NCBI RefSeq assembly: GCF_910578445.1
Contig: NZ_CAJTQC010000004.1
Span: 62,001-126,000, forward strand
Length of the DNA stretch: 64,000 nucleotides
Reading direction: 5' to 3'
From: an uncultured Duncaniella sp.
GTDB lineage: Bacteria; Bacteroidota; Bacteroidia; Bacteroidales; Muribaculaceae
Shown: one piece after another, positions 8,284 through 17,586 of the stretch
How positions within the stretch are numbered: position 1 is the stretch's first letter
How the letters are laid out: the number at the start of each line of letters is the position of its first letter
Program-made: the position numbers and the translations under genes
Notes under the pieces: generated by a model
The model's input: the letters and a program-made list of their open reading frames with translations, nothing else
Told to the model about the DNA's origin: nothing
The model's database searches: none

Positions 8284-10413
8284 ATGAAACACAGATATTA
8301 CGCACTGATCATTGTGCTCAACATACTCTCAACCCTCACAGCCGGAGCCGTATCACGCAACGACACAAAAGCTCTGACCGACACTTTTTATGAGCGTCTT
8401 GCCGTCGCCACCACGCAAAAGGACTCATTGAGAATCATGTGCAATCTCTTTGACCTCCTGCCTCGCGACGAAGGGACGCTCGTCGGGCTACAGATGTTTG
8501 ACGTAGCCGACAGGGCAAACGATGTCAGCACTGCTCTGGAGACACTGCGCAACCTTACCAACCGCTACATACGCAACGACTCGATGCTCGTCGAGCTCTA
8601 TAACCGCACGCTTCGCTACTCAAAACTCGGGAACGAAGAGCAATATGAAAGCAAACTCGACGAACTACGCGAGACCCGCACTCTGATAAAACTCACGCGC
8701 AACATCTGCCAGGCCCGCTATTCAGAACACGAAGAGCAGAGAGATATACTCATGGACCTGTTGCAGACCACCACACTCAATCCTCCGACGAACCTCTATG
8801 ACAGGATAGTGCTCGGCCATTCAATCTGCATGTTACTGTGGCAGATCGGCGCGAGCGACATCCTATCACATAAACTCGACGAACTCGGCGACCTGATCAA
8901 CCAACTTCCGCCGACAGCCATATCAATCCGTAATGCCTATAACGTACATGCGGCACTCATCTACAGAGACAACATGGAATATGAAAAATCCATGCAGGCC
9001 GACATGAAGACCCTTGAGGGCATCGAGATTCTTGAAAAACATTATCGTGAAATCGGACGGGTGTATCATTCTTTCGATGCCAACCGCTATATCATCTACA
9101 CCCGCCTTCTATCTAATTTCCCGATGCTCGCCCCCCACGAGATTGAAAAATACTATAAACTTGCAATGGAACTCGCAGCCAGCGACTACACATCGGCTGA
9201 AACAAACGAGGTCTCTCCCACCCCACAGATATACTACAACCTCGCATACAAAAACTATGACAAAGCACTCGGATATATCAAAAGCTGCATCGACAATCCA
9301 TACAACATTCAGGACCGCCGACGGCTGCTGAAACATGAAATCGAATGTGCCGAAGCCATAGGCGACAAAGAAACCCTATTGAAAGCCGCATGTGAATACT
9401 ACAAGCTGCTTGAAGACAACCTTAGCCAGCGCCTCGATGAAAAGTACCGCGAACTGCAGGTGCTTTCCGACAATTCAGAACTGACCAACAACTACAACCA
9501 GCTTCAGATAGAGAAACAGCGCGCTGAATCACGGGCGCTGCGCCTGACTATAATCATAGCCATCGCAGCCACAATCATACTTCTCATTTCCGTCATCGTG
9601 CTTTTCCGTCTTAACCGGCGAAACCGCTCTCTCGTCGTGACACTCGACAAATCAAACAGAGAGCTGCGCGAAAAGAGCGAAAACCTCGAACAATCACGTC
9701 AGGAACTCGTCAAAGCCCGCGACATGGCACAGAAGGCCAACAACCTGAAGACCGATTTCATCAAGAACATGAGCTATGAAGTGAACGCGCCCCTCAAGGC
9801 AATCAGTGAATACAGCAAACTGATTGTGGACTGTGCTGACGCATCAAACCGCAAATACCTTGAACGCTTCACATCTCTCGTTGAACTTAACAGCGAACTG
9901 CTCAGCACAATCGTCAACGACGTGCTCCATATATCGGAAATCGACAGCAATTCCGTCCCCATCCACAACCGTTCGACCGATCTGAGGTCGCTGTGCACAA
10001 TGGTGCTCGACGGAGTGCGACAAAGACTCTCGCCACAGGTAGTCCTGCAATTCGACGCCGAATCTCCGGCAATAAGCCTCTTCACCGATCCGCAGAGACT
10101 TCATCAGATATTGCTCAACCTTCTGACAAACGCCGCAAAATTCACCACCAAAGGCTCAATCACTCTCTCCTATCGGGTCGATGAAGATAAAGAAACAGTG
10201 GTGTTCAGCGTCACAGACACCGGCATAGGCATAAAACAGGACAAAAAGGATGCGATATTCGACAGGTTTGTCAAACTCGACAAAGACACTCAGGGCGCAG
10301 GCCTCGGTCTCACCATATCACGCATGCTCGCCCGCATAATGGGCGGAGACGTGCAGCTCGACACGAGCTATGTCAAGGGCGCTCGATTCATCGTCATATT
10401 GCCTCAGAAATAA
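8284..10413 (+). CDS. Sensor histidine-kinase-like protein lacking the phosphoacceptor His
   Basis: A 709-residue protein. It has a signal peptide (about residues 1-22), a helical TPR-like periplasmic region (about 25-410), one membrane helix (about 420-441), a coiled coil (about 445-485), a HisKA-like helix hairpin and a HATPase domain to the end. The H-box reads NMSYEVNAPLKAI: the His of the usual MSHE motif is Tyr at about residue 498. The ATP-binding boxes are intact: the N-box LLNLLTNAAKF, G1 DTGIGI and G2 GAGLGL. No response regulator is adjacent. It may be a signalling pseudokinase, or act by another route. The architecture otherwise matches Bacteroidota TPR-type sensor kinases. Confidence 0.85.
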   Translation: MKHRYYALIIVLNILSTLTAGAVSRNDTKALTDTFYERLAVATTQKDSLRIMCNLFDLLPRDEGTLVGLQMFDVADRANDVSTALETLRNLTNRYIRNDSMLVELYNRTLRYSKLGNEEQYESKLDELRETRTLIKLTRNICQARYSEHEEQRDILMDLLQTTTLNPPTNLYDRIVLGHSICMLLWQIGASDILSHKLDELGDLINQLPPTAISIRNAYNVHAALIYRDNMEYEKSMQADMKTLEGIEILEKHYREIGRVYHSFDANRYIIYTRLLSNFPMLAPHEIEKYYKLAMELAASDYTSAETNEVSPTPQIYYNLAYKNYDKALGYIKSCIDNPYNIQDRRRLLKHEIECAEAIGDKETLLKAACEYYKLLEDNLSQRLDEKYRELQVLSDNSELTNNYNQLQIEKQRAESRALRLTIIIAIAATIILLISVIVLFRLNRRNRSLVVTLDKSNRELREKSENLEQSRQELVKARDMAQKANNLKTDFIKNMSYEVNAPLKAISEYSKLIVDCADASNRKYLERFTSLVELNSELLSTIVNDVLHISEIDSNSVPIHNRSTDLRSLCTMVLDGVRQRLSPQVVLQFDAESPAISLFTDPQRLHQILLNLLTNAAKFTTKGSITLSYRVDEDKETVVFSVTDTGIGIKQDKKDAIFDRFVKLDKDTQGAGLGLTISRMLARIMGGDVQLDTSYVKGARFIVILPQK

Positions 10414-10499
10414 ACAGGTAACTTTATCCGATATACGAAACCGGCTCCTGTCACGAAAAAGCCGAGAGCCGGAAAGACTGAAATCTCTAAGTTTTTTCG

Positions 10500-10507
10500 T
10501 ATCTTTG
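10500..10507 (+). promoter_or_regulatory. -7 box ahead of nrnA
   Basis: TATCTTTG at 10500-10507 matches TAnnTTTG and ends only eight bases before the ATG at 10516, implying an almost leaderless transcript. No convincing -33 box was seen. Confidence 0.5.
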
Positions 10508-10515
10508 CGCTCATT

Positions 10516-11562
10516 ATGGCAGAATTCAAAAAACAGCCCCGGTTTCACACCGTAATCGACCAATCGCTGATCGAGACAATCAAGCAGTATGTGCTGGTGT
10601 CGCGCGACATCGTCATAACCTGCCACGTCAGTCCTGACGGCGACGCGCTCGGCTCATCGTTCGCCTTATGGTATGTCCTGAAGGCCCTTGGCAAATCAGT
10701 CAATGTGGTCACAGCCGACTGTGCGCCCAAAACGCTTCTGTTTCTCCCCGGTGTGCGCGAACTTGTCGCTGCAACCCGCCAGAACGACCGCGCACATGAA
10801 CTCATCGCAAAGGCCGACCTTATTTTCTGCATGGATTTCAACGACCCTGCACGCGTTGACCGGCTTACTACCCCGCTACAGGACTCAAAAGCGAAAAAAA
10901 TAGTAATCGACCATCATCTCGAACCACGCATCGAGGCCGATGTGATAATTTCACGTCCGGAGGTGTCGTCGACCTGCGCTCTCCTCTATATAACACTCTG
11001 GCAGGCACAGTGGACGAGATACCTCAACCGCAGCTCAGCCGCATGTATCTACACAGGCATGATGACCGATACGGGAAATTTCTCATACAATTCAAACGAC
11101 CCCGACCTCTATCTCATCATCTACGACCTGATGCGCAAAGGAATCGACAAGGACAACATCTACAAACTTGTCATGAACACCTCATCAGAATCACGCGTGA
11201 GAATCATGGGCTACGGACAATACCGCATGCAGCTTCTTTCAGACCACCGTGCAGCCATCATCACTCTAAGCGAAGAGGAACTGAAGGAGTTTGACTACAG
11301 CAAGGGCGACACCGAAGGCCTTGTCAATATCCCACTTTCCATCCCTGAGATAACCTATTCGGTATTTCTGCGCGAGGATGCCAAAGACTGCGTGAAAGTT
11401 TCGATGAGAAGCAAAGGTGATTTTTCTGTCAGCCGGATATGCGAGGAAAACTTCGATGGCGGAGGCCACACGAATGCCGCCGGAGGAGAATTCCACGGAC
11501 CGCTCAGCGAAGCACTGGAAAAACTGCTTGAAGTAATCCCGTCATACGACAGATATCTCTGA
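10516..11562 (+). CDS. nrnA: DHH/DHHA1 phosphoesterase, NrnA-like oligoribonuclease/pAp phosphatase
   Basis: A 348-residue protein. The DHH domain (about residues 15-180) carries the metal-binding motifs HVSPDGDALGS, MDFND, DHH (in VIDHHLEPR) and the MTDTGNF segment. The C-terminal DHHA1 domain (about 230-345) has the nucleotide-binding GGGHTNAAGG. This set and length fit NrnA, which degrades short RNA or cyclic-dinucleotide-derived dinucleotides and dephosphorylates pAp; substrate preference is not visible. The -7 box eight bases upstream suggests its own promoter, and the DUF4827 lipoprotein gene follows 48 bp downstream on the same strand. Confidence 0.88.
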   Translation: MAEFKKQPRFHTVIDQSLIETIKQYVLVSRDIVITCHVSPDGDALGSSFALWYVLKALGKSVNVVTADCAPKTLLFLPGVRELVAATRQNDRAHELIAKADLIFCMDFNDPARVDRLTTPLQDSKAKKIVIDHHLEPRIEADVIISRPEVSSTCALLYITLWQAQWTRYLNRSSAACIYTGMMTDTGNFSYNSNDPDLYLIIYDLMRKGIDKDNIYKLVMNTSSESRVRIMGYGQYRMQLLSDHRAAIITLSEEELKEFDYSKGDTEGLVNIPLSIPEITYSVFLREDAKDCVKVSMRSKGDFSVSRICEENFDGGGHTNAAGGEFHGPLSEALEKLLEVIPSYDRYL

Positions 11563-11610
11563 CCATCAATCCAGACAAGAATATTTTAAAACAACGATAA
11601 TAATCCATCA

Positions 11611-12183
11611 ATGAAGAAACTTCTTTCTCCAATAATCATGCTTATCGGGCTCACACTGGGCTTCACATCCTGTGACGACTCAAAGAGCTATGCCGAACTC
11701 CTTCAGGACGAAAATCAGGCTGTCAACAAATTTCTGGTTCAATATCAGGTTGTCGACAACCTCCCTGAAGACGGAAAATTTGAAATCGGGCCTGACGCTC
11801 CGTTCTACAGACTTGACGAGGAAAACAACGTCTACATGCAAGTGCTTTCAGCCGGCACGGACGAAAAGCCGGAAAAGAACGACCGTGTATATTTCCGCTT
11901 CACACGCTACAACATGTTCTACTATGTTGTCGGTGGCGACAATACCCTTCTCGGCTCAGGAAACGCCGACGGCATGAACAATGCTTCGACCTATTTCCTT
12001 TTCGACAACCTGACGGTCTCGGAATCCACCCAATACGGCACAGGAATCCAGTTGCCAATGAAATATCTCGGCTATAACGCAGAAGTGAACCTCGTCATCA
12101 AGTCGCAGGACGGCCCGATAGACGAGATTTCATACGTCGTGCCCTATCTCTATCACATCCGCTATTTCAAATCAATGATATAA
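11611..12183 (+). CDS. DUF4827 family lipoprotein
   Basis: A 190-residue protein with a lipoprotein signal peptide (LGFTSCDD, lipid Cys about residue 21) and a mainly beta soluble domain (YMQVLSAG, RVYFRFTRYNMFYYV, GIQLPMKYLGYNAEVNLVI). That strand pattern resembles FKBP-type folds. I recognise it as DUF4827, a Bacteroidales family commonly next to glmM. The FKBP resemblance is by eye and the canonical active-site residues are not obvious. It is 13 bp upstream of glmM, so the two are almost certainly cotranscribed; the functional link is unknown. Confidence 0.8.
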   Translation: MKKLLSPIIMLIGLTLGFTSCDDSKSYAELLQDENQAVNKFLVQYQVVDNLPEDGKFEIGPDAPFYRLDEENNVYMQVLSAGTDEKPEKNDRVYFRFTRYNMFYYVVGGDNTLLGSGNADGMNNASTYFLFDNLTVSESTQYGTGIQLPMKYLGYNAEVNLVIKSQDGPIDEISYVVPYLYHIRYFKSMI

Positions 12184-12196
12184 AAACCACCAAGCC

Positions 12197-13582
12197 ATGT
12201 CACTTATCAAGAGTATTTCGGGCATCCGCGGAACAATCGGCGGTGCTCCCGGCGACGGACTCTCGCCACTCGACATCGTAAAGTTCACAGCTGCCTACGC
12301 AACGTTCATAGCTGCAAACACTACACGCGAAAACCGCACTATTGTTGTCGGACGCGATGCACGTCTCAGCGGAAAAATGGTCAATGACATCGTTGTCGGC
12401 ACATTGACGGCAATGGGCTTCGATGTAATCAACATCGGACCGGCATCTACCCCGACTACTGAAATAGCAGTGGTAGCCGAAAAAGCCTGCGGCGGCATCA
12501 TCCTCACAGCGAGCCACAATCCCAAACAGTGGAATGCGCTCAAACTTCTTAACGAAGATGGTGAATTCCTCAACGACGCACAAGGCAAAGAAGTGCTCCG
12601 CATCGCAGAAGAGGAAGCATATAAGTTTGCAGAAGTCGACGACCTCGGTCACGAATACACCAACAACACATATAACCTCCGTCACATCGAGCAGGTGCTC
12701 GCTCTTGACCTCGTCGACACCGAGGCCATCCGCAAAGCGAACTTCACAGTGGCTGTCGACGCTGTCAACTCTGTTGGCGGTGTGGTCATCCCTCAGTTGC
12801 TGCGTGCACTTGGCGTGAAGAACATAATCGAACTTAACTGCGAACCCAACGGCAAATTCGCACATACGCCCGAACCTATTCCTCAGAACCTCACCCAGAT
12901 TTCATCGCTCATGGCCGACGGACGCGCGGATGTTGGCTTTGTGGTCGATCCCGATGTTGACCGTCTTGCAATCGTGATGGAAAACGGAGAGATGTTTGTC
13001 GAGGAATACACACTTGTCTCCATCGCAGACTATGTGCTTGCCCATACACCCGGATCGACAGTGTCGAACCTCAGTTCTTCACGTGCGCTCCGCGATGTCA
13101 CCCACCGTCACGGATGCGAATATTCAGCTGCAGCAGTCGGCGAAGTGAACGTGACTACAAAAATGAAGGAAACCGGAGCAATCATCGGTGGCGAAGGCAA
13201 CGGTGGCGTAATCTATCCGGCAGCTCACTATGGTCGCGACGCACTCGTAGGTGTGGCACTCTTCCTCTCTCTGCTTGCCAAGAGCGGAAAGAAAGTCAGC
13301 GAGCTCAAAAAAACCTATCCGGCCTACGAAATCGCTAAAAACAAGATGGAGCTTACACCGGAAATCGACGTTGATGCCATCCTCGCTGCTGTCAAAGACA
13401 AATTTGCAGGCGAACAAATCACTGACATCGACGGTGTGAAGATTGATTTCGAGGATTCGTGGGTTCACCTCCGCAAATCAAACACCGAACCGATCATCCG
13501 CATCTACAGCGAAGCTGCGACAATGGCCGAAGCCGACGCTCTCGCTCAGCGAATCAAAGATATCATAGCCGAGATGATCTGA
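12197..13582 (+). CDS. glmM: Phosphoglucosamine mutase
   Basis: A 461-residue alpha-D-phosphohexomutase. The phosphoserine loop is TASHNP (about residue 102). The Mg2+-binding loop is DPDVDRL, the sugar-binding loop is GEGNGGV, and the C-terminal phosphate-binding loop is RKSNTEPIIRIYSEA. It opens with ISGIRGTIGG as GlmM proteins do. GlmM converts glucosamine-6-phosphate to glucosamine-1-phosphate for UDP-GlcNAc, peptidoglycan and LPS. The family also includes phosphomannomutases, but the motifs and length favour GlmM. It is the last gene of this plus-strand run and ends at a strong terminator. Confidence 0.9.
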   Translation: MSLIKSISGIRGTIGGAPGDGLSPLDIVKFTAAYATFIAANTTRENRTIVVGRDARLSGKMVNDIVVGTLTAMGFDVINIGPASTPTTEIAVVAEKACGGIILTASHNPKQWNALKLLNEDGEFLNDAQGKEVLRIAEEEAYKFAEVDDLGHEYTNNTYNLRHIEQVLALDLVDTEAIRKANFTVAVDAVNSVGGVVIPQLLRALGVKNIIELNCEPNGKFAHTPEPIPQNLTQISSLMADGRADVGFVVDPDVDRLAIVMENGEMFVEEYTLVSIADYVLAHTPGSTVSNLSSSRALRDVTHRHGCEYSAAAVGEVNVTTKMKETGAIIGGEGNGGVIYPAAHYGRDALVGVALFLSLLAKSGKKVSELKKTYPAYEIAKNKMELTPEIDVDAILAAVKDKFAGEQITDIDGVKIDFEDSWVHLRKSNTEPIIRIYSEAATMAEADALAQRIKDIIAEMI

Positions 13583-13603
13583 GCATCTTGACTTAATGAA
13601 ACC

Positions 13604-13644
13604 AAAAAGGCGTTCACTGTGAATCATACGGTGAACGCCTTTTT
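13604..13644. terminator. Bidirectional terminator between glmM and the lipoprotein gene
   Basis: Perfect 14-bp stem (13604-13617 with 13631-13644) around a 13-base loop, ending in T5 on both strands. It serves convergent glmM (plus) and the gene ending at 13685 (minus). Confidence 0.88.
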
Positions 13645-13684
13645 ATATTTCTATCTTTTATATTTCTATACTGTAGAATCTTTA

Positions 13685-14536
13685 TCAGGACTCCTTGACC
13701 TCATAGAAATATTCACAATTCTGTTCTTTGACAGTCACGCCTTCCCATGTGCCATGTCTTACTGTCGAAACATTCAGGCCAAGTTTTGCCGAATTGAGCG
13801 AACCGGGCGTATTGTCTATTTCCATCTTTATCACAGGCGACGACTTATCAGTTTTATTCCATTGAAGCCTTGACACTGTTGCCTCAAGAGTCGAATTAAC
13901 CGATGAAGCATGAGCCGAAGCGGTTATAGTCAGGTCAAGGGTCGAAGCAGTGCCGGAAGCAGGAGTCCAATAAATCTCCGACTGCGGTACGGCAATCGTG
14001 AAATGATCGAGCGAACTGACCTGAAATGTCCTATCGAGTTCTTCACCAGTAGAAGAACGGCCCTTGACATTAATATCGAGCGTCACCATGCAGTCAAATT
14101 CAGGCATTTCAGCAAAGACAATATGCTGTATGTTGTCAGCGATTATAATCTGGGCATCGCGACTATCCTTTTGAATCAAGTTTCCATAGAGAGCGAAGTT
14201 TACCCTGCCTTTGGTTATGTAACTATCAAGCGAGACTTTAAACTCAAGCGTCTCCCCTGAGAAGGGCTTCTGCATGATTCCTTGACCATTGGCAATAAGA
14301 TCGACAGACCTCAGCACAACTCCCTTCGACGCTGTCATTCTGACATCCGACAGGCGGATTGTCACTTCTCCGGTAGTAGTCATCCACGAGCCGGCAGCAG
14401 GATTCGAGGTTACGTCGGATATGATTTTTACCTTAGATGTATCAATCGGAGAGAGTTCCGGACTGTCATGGTCGTTCTTACAGCCTATGGCAAGAATGCC
14501 GGCAAGAAAAATGATTGGTAAAAGCTCTTTTTTCAT
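13685..14536 (-). CDS. Lipoprotein of unknown function
   Basis: A 283-residue protein with a lipoprotein signal peptide (LAIGC, lipid Cys about residue 19) followed by a Ser/Thr- and Asp-rich stretch. The rest is predominantly beta strand, with several domain-like segments starting near residues 35, 95 and 185 (for example GEVTIRLSDVRM, TLDLTITASAH). I do not recognise the family. Composition suggests a surface or periplasmic beta-sandwich lipoprotein. It stands alone: a strong terminator lies downstream and 580 bp without a gene upstream, so nothing nearby hints at its job. Confidence 0.75.
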   Translation of the reverse strand: MKKELLPIIFLAGILAIGCKNDHDSPELSPIDTSKVKIISDVTSNPAAGSWMTTTGEVTIRLSDVRMTASKGVVLRSVDLIANGQGIMQKPFSGETLEFKVSLDSYITKGRVNFALYGNLIQKDSRDAQIIIADNIQHIVFAEMPEFDCMVTLDINVKGRSSTGEELDRTFQVSSLDHFTIAVPQSEIYWTPASGTASTLDLTITASAHASSVNSTLEATVSRLQWNKTDKSSPVIKMEIDNTPGSLNSAKLGLNVSTVRHGTWEGVTVKEQNCEYFYEVKES

Positions 14537-15116
14537 AGCAAAGTATCGATATTTGTCACCAATGACCCGTTGGAGAGAATTTTAAGTTAGCGTTTATAAT
14601 ATATAGAATGAAACGTGAGTCAACTATGTTACTTTTCTGTTTGAATACCGAAGGCGAATCATTTGAATGCATCTCTAACAATAGCAGCCCACACTCTATA
14701 AGCGCTAAAATCACCTTATGCCTGACCATGATTTTTTTACAACCTCTTAATCAAACCATCATGCGAACATAACGTTTCGCGTCTATTTCAACCCGACAAA
14801 ACTCTCATGTCTTGCCACAAATGTAATTAAAATATAGGACTAATCCTAACATTCACAGCAAATCCACAGAATAAGGACAAAAAAATAATTGAAAAAATAT
14901 TTATCCTCAATGAACCATCTGTCGACAGCTGCGTTATAATGATATAGAAAAATTACTTTTTCCATTGCAAGAAATGTGATAATGATTGGTTTATTAACGA
15001 ACTAAGGCTGTCGGGATGACAGCCTTTTTCGTTGTTAGGACCTCCATTCCGCGAATGGACAATCACCTACCACATATTTAATTATTATACCTATTATATT
15101 ACAGGTTCTATAATCG
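14537..15116. other. 580-bp AT-rich region without a protein gene
   Basis: No convincing ORF. It should hold the promoter of the minus-strand lipoprotein gene (a TACATTTG-like box reads on the minus strand near 14817-14824, unusually far upstream). It also holds an intrinsic terminator at 15006-15029 oriented for a plus-strand transcript that has no annotated gene. A small RNA ending there is possible but unproven. Confidence 0.5.
15006..15029 (+). terminator. Orphan intrinsic terminator (plus strand)
   Basis: Perfect 7-bp GC-rich stem (15006-15012 with 15018-15024), five-base loop, then T5 on the plus strand only. No plus-strand gene precedes it in the 14.5-15 kb region. It cannot serve proA, which ends at 15117 on the opposite strand, because the T-run lies on the wrong side. 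Confidence 0.65.
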
Positions 15117-16367
15117 CTACGGGCGAGTCTGGCCGTTGCCGTTAATGAAATAGCGGTAGGTTGTGATTTCGCGAAGCCCCATCGGGCCACGAGGGCCGAG
15201 TTTTTGAGTGCTGATACCGATTTCCGCACCAAGTCCGAACTGAGCACCGTCGGTGAAACTTGTCGGAGCATTGACATAGACGCAGGCCGCGTCCACCGAT
15301 TGCTGGAAACGGTCGGCAGTCTCGGAGTTATCAGTAATAATACATTCGCTATGTCCCGACCCATAGCGTGCGATATGTTCAATAGCCTCGTCAACCGACC
15401 CTACCGTACGGATTCCCATTTTATAGTCCATCCACTCCGTCGAATAAGTCTCTGAGTCGGCATCGTGCAGAAGAGTCTCCGGATAATGACCGGACAAAGC
15501 CTCGCGCGATGCTTCATCAGCGAATATTACGACATTTTTTTCAGCCAATCGCTCACACAACAGATGCAGATCAGCCAAACGGTCATGATGGACGAGCAGA
15601 GTGTCAAGGGCATTGCACACGCTGACCCTACGAGTCTTTGCATTGGTGATTATGTCACGCCCCATTTCAATATCTCCGTTTTTGTCAAAATAAGCGCTCA
15701 CGACTCCGGCTCCTGTCTCTATGACGGGGACACGTGCATTGTCGCGCACAAAATCTATCAGCCGACGGCCACCGCGAGGGATGCAGACATCCACATAGCC
15801 CACCGCCCCAAGCATCGCAGCCGTGGCCTCGTGAGTAGAAGGCAGAAGGCACACACAATCAGTGTCAACCCCACATTCACCCAACACCCGATGTATCAGC
15901 GAGACAATAGCCTCGTTGGAGGCCGACGCATCAGAGCCACCTTTCAGGACACAGGCGTTACCACTGCGGAAACAGAGCGAAAATACATCGAATGTCACGT
16001 TGGGGCGAGCTTCATAAATCACGCCTATAACACCGAAAGGCACTCTCACACGACGCAGGCGCAGACCGTTGGGCAAGGTTCGGTCTTCAATCACCTCGCC
16101 TACCGGCGAAGGCAATGCCGCCACATGGCGGATATCACCGGCGATTGCGTTAAGACGCTCAGGCGACAACTGCAGACGGTCATAAAGGGGATTTGACCTA
16201 TCCATGCGCGAGAGGTCTTCAGCGTTTGCACGAAGGATGGCATCATGCGATGAATCTACCGCATCGGCCAGACGCATCAGGATTTCAGCCCTGCGGGCAT
16301 CAGTCAACGACATAAGCGAGCGTGAAGCTCTCTTGACATTTGATAAAAGAAGTTTTATATCAGACAT
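15117..16367 (-). CDS. proA: Glutamate-5-semialdehyde dehydrogenase (gamma-glutamyl phosphate reductase)
   Basis: A 416-residue aldehyde-dehydrogenase-superfamily enzyme that reduces gamma-glutamyl phosphate to glutamate semialdehyde with NADPH, the second step of proline synthesis. It has the catalytic Cys in RRVSVCNALDTLLV, the family stretches GVIYEARPNVT and CLKGGSD-like CVLKGGSDA, and the C-terminal GPRGPMGLREITTYRY. Length is normal for ProA. It is the last gene of proC-proB-proA, 87 bp after proB. Confidence 0.93.
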   Translation of the reverse strand: MSDIKLLLSNVKRASRSLMSLTDARRAEILMRLADAVDSSHDAILRANAEDLSRMDRSNPLYDRLQLSPERLNAIAGDIRHVAALPSPVGEVIEDRTLPNGLRLRRVRVPFGVIGVIYEARPNVTFDVFSLCFRSGNACVLKGGSDASASNEAIVSLIHRVLGECGVDTDCVCLLPSTHEATAAMLGAVGYVDVCIPRGGRRLIDFVRDNARVPVIETGAGVVSAYFDKNGDIEMGRDIITNAKTRRVSVCNALDTLLVHHDRLADLHLLCERLAEKNVVIFADEASREALSGHYPETLLHDADSETYSTEWMDYKMGIRTVGSVDEAIEHIARYGSGHSECIITDNSETADRFQQSVDAACVYVNAPTSFTDGAQFGLGAEIGISTQKLGPRGPMGLREITTYRYFINGNGQTRP

Positions 16368-16454
16368 TTCAATGAATCAAATTAAATAATACGCTTCCAG
16401 ACCGTCAGCATGTAACAGGCCAAGTGACCATCACTAACGAACGGCCAATTCAGC

Positions 16455-17582
16455 TCACTCGATAAACAGATAATCATAATGGACCACCGGACGTCCTCCA
16501 CGCTTCCCGAGAAGACCGGCAACCGCAGAACTTGAAAGAGAAGCACGACCGACACCTATCACATCACCCCGGTCGGTGGTGAGCGTCACAATATCGCCCT
16601 CCTCCCATTCGCCGTCAATTGCCGTCACGCCTACCGGGAGCAGGCTGACAGCACGGTCGCTGCGGAGAGCAGAGGCAGCGTTGTCGTTCACACGGACAAT
16701 GCCTTTGGCAAAACTTCCGCTATGGGCAATCCACCGCTTGATATTGCTCAACGGTTCGGGACGCGGCTCAAACAGAGTGTGAGAAGTAGATTCAGGTTTC
16801 ATTATCACATCGACCAGCACTCCGGGACGGTCGCCACGGGCTATGCAGACACTCACGCCCTCTTCAGAAAGCTTACGGGCAATCCCACACTTTGTCCCCA
16901 TGCCACCGCGACCGAATCCGCTCTTGGTCGACACGACATTGGAACTGACATCCTCACCCGGTCTCACAACCGGAATCAGACTTGAATCCGGATCAGATGG
17001 ATTTCCATCATATATCCCATCGACATTCGAGAGAATCACGAGCATATCAGCATCCATCATGGCGGCAATAAGCCCGGAAAGTTCGTCGTTGTCCGTAAAC
17101 ATCAGCTCTGTCAGACTCGCCGTGTCGTTTTCGTTGACAATCGGAATCACACCGTTTTCGAGCATTGTCTGCATGCACGCGCGCTGATTGAGATAGGAAG
17201 TGCGCGATGAGAAATTTTCTTTCTGTGTCAGCACCTGACCTACCACATAGCCATATTCGGCGAAGAGCGAATTATACAGATTGATAAGGCGTATCTGGCC
17301 TATGGATGAAAAAAGCTGCCGTTGTGCTACCGCATCAAGCTGACGCGAAGGCTTCAGCGCTCCACGCCCACAGGCAACAGCACCGCTCGACACGAGTATC
17401 ACCTCATGGCCAAGCGACCGCAGAGCTGCAATCTGGTCGACAAGAGCCGACATATTTGTGACATTCGGCTTTCCGTCGGGCCGGGTCAGCACATTGCTGC
17501 CGACCTTGACAACTATGCGCAGACTGCCTGCGACTGATGGCTTGGTATCTTTTTCGTCATTCATAACTGTCAATAATATCAT
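16455..17582 (-). CDS. proB: Glutamate 5-kinase
   Basis: A 375-residue enzyme: amino-acid kinase domain (about residues 20-265) with VVKVGSNVLT, the SSGAVACG loop and VNENDTAS, then a C-terminal PUA domain (about 285-370). It phosphorylates glutamate for proline synthesis and is normally feedback-inhibited by proline through the kinase domain. It begins four bases after proC ends; an alternative start seven codons in (MNDEKDTK, from 17564) is equally plausible because the first six residues are not conserved in the family. Confidence 0.92.
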   Translation of the reverse strand: MILLTVMNDEKDTKPSVAGSLRIVVKVGSNVLTRPDGKPNVTNMSALVDQIAALRSLGHEVILVSSGAVACGRGALKPSRQLDAVAQRQLFSSIGQIRLINLYNSLFAEYGYVVGQVLTQKENFSSRTSYLNQRACMQTMLENGVIPIVNENDTASLTELMFTDNDELSGLIAAMMDADMLVILSNVDGIYDGNPSDPDSSLIPVVRPGEDVSSNVVSTKSGFGRGGMGTKCGIARKLSEEGVSVCIARGDRPGVLVDVIMKPESTSHTLFEPRPEPLSNIKRWIAHSGSFAKGIVRVNDNAASALRSDRAVSLLPVGVTAIDGEWEEGDIVTLTTDRGDVIGVGRASLSSSAVAGLLGKRGGRPVVHYDYLFIE

Positions 17583-17586
17583 AAAA

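Noticed and set aside
10441..10472. Hairpin between the sensor kinase and nrnA as terminator
   Set aside because: The stem is about 7 bp with a long loop and no T-run.
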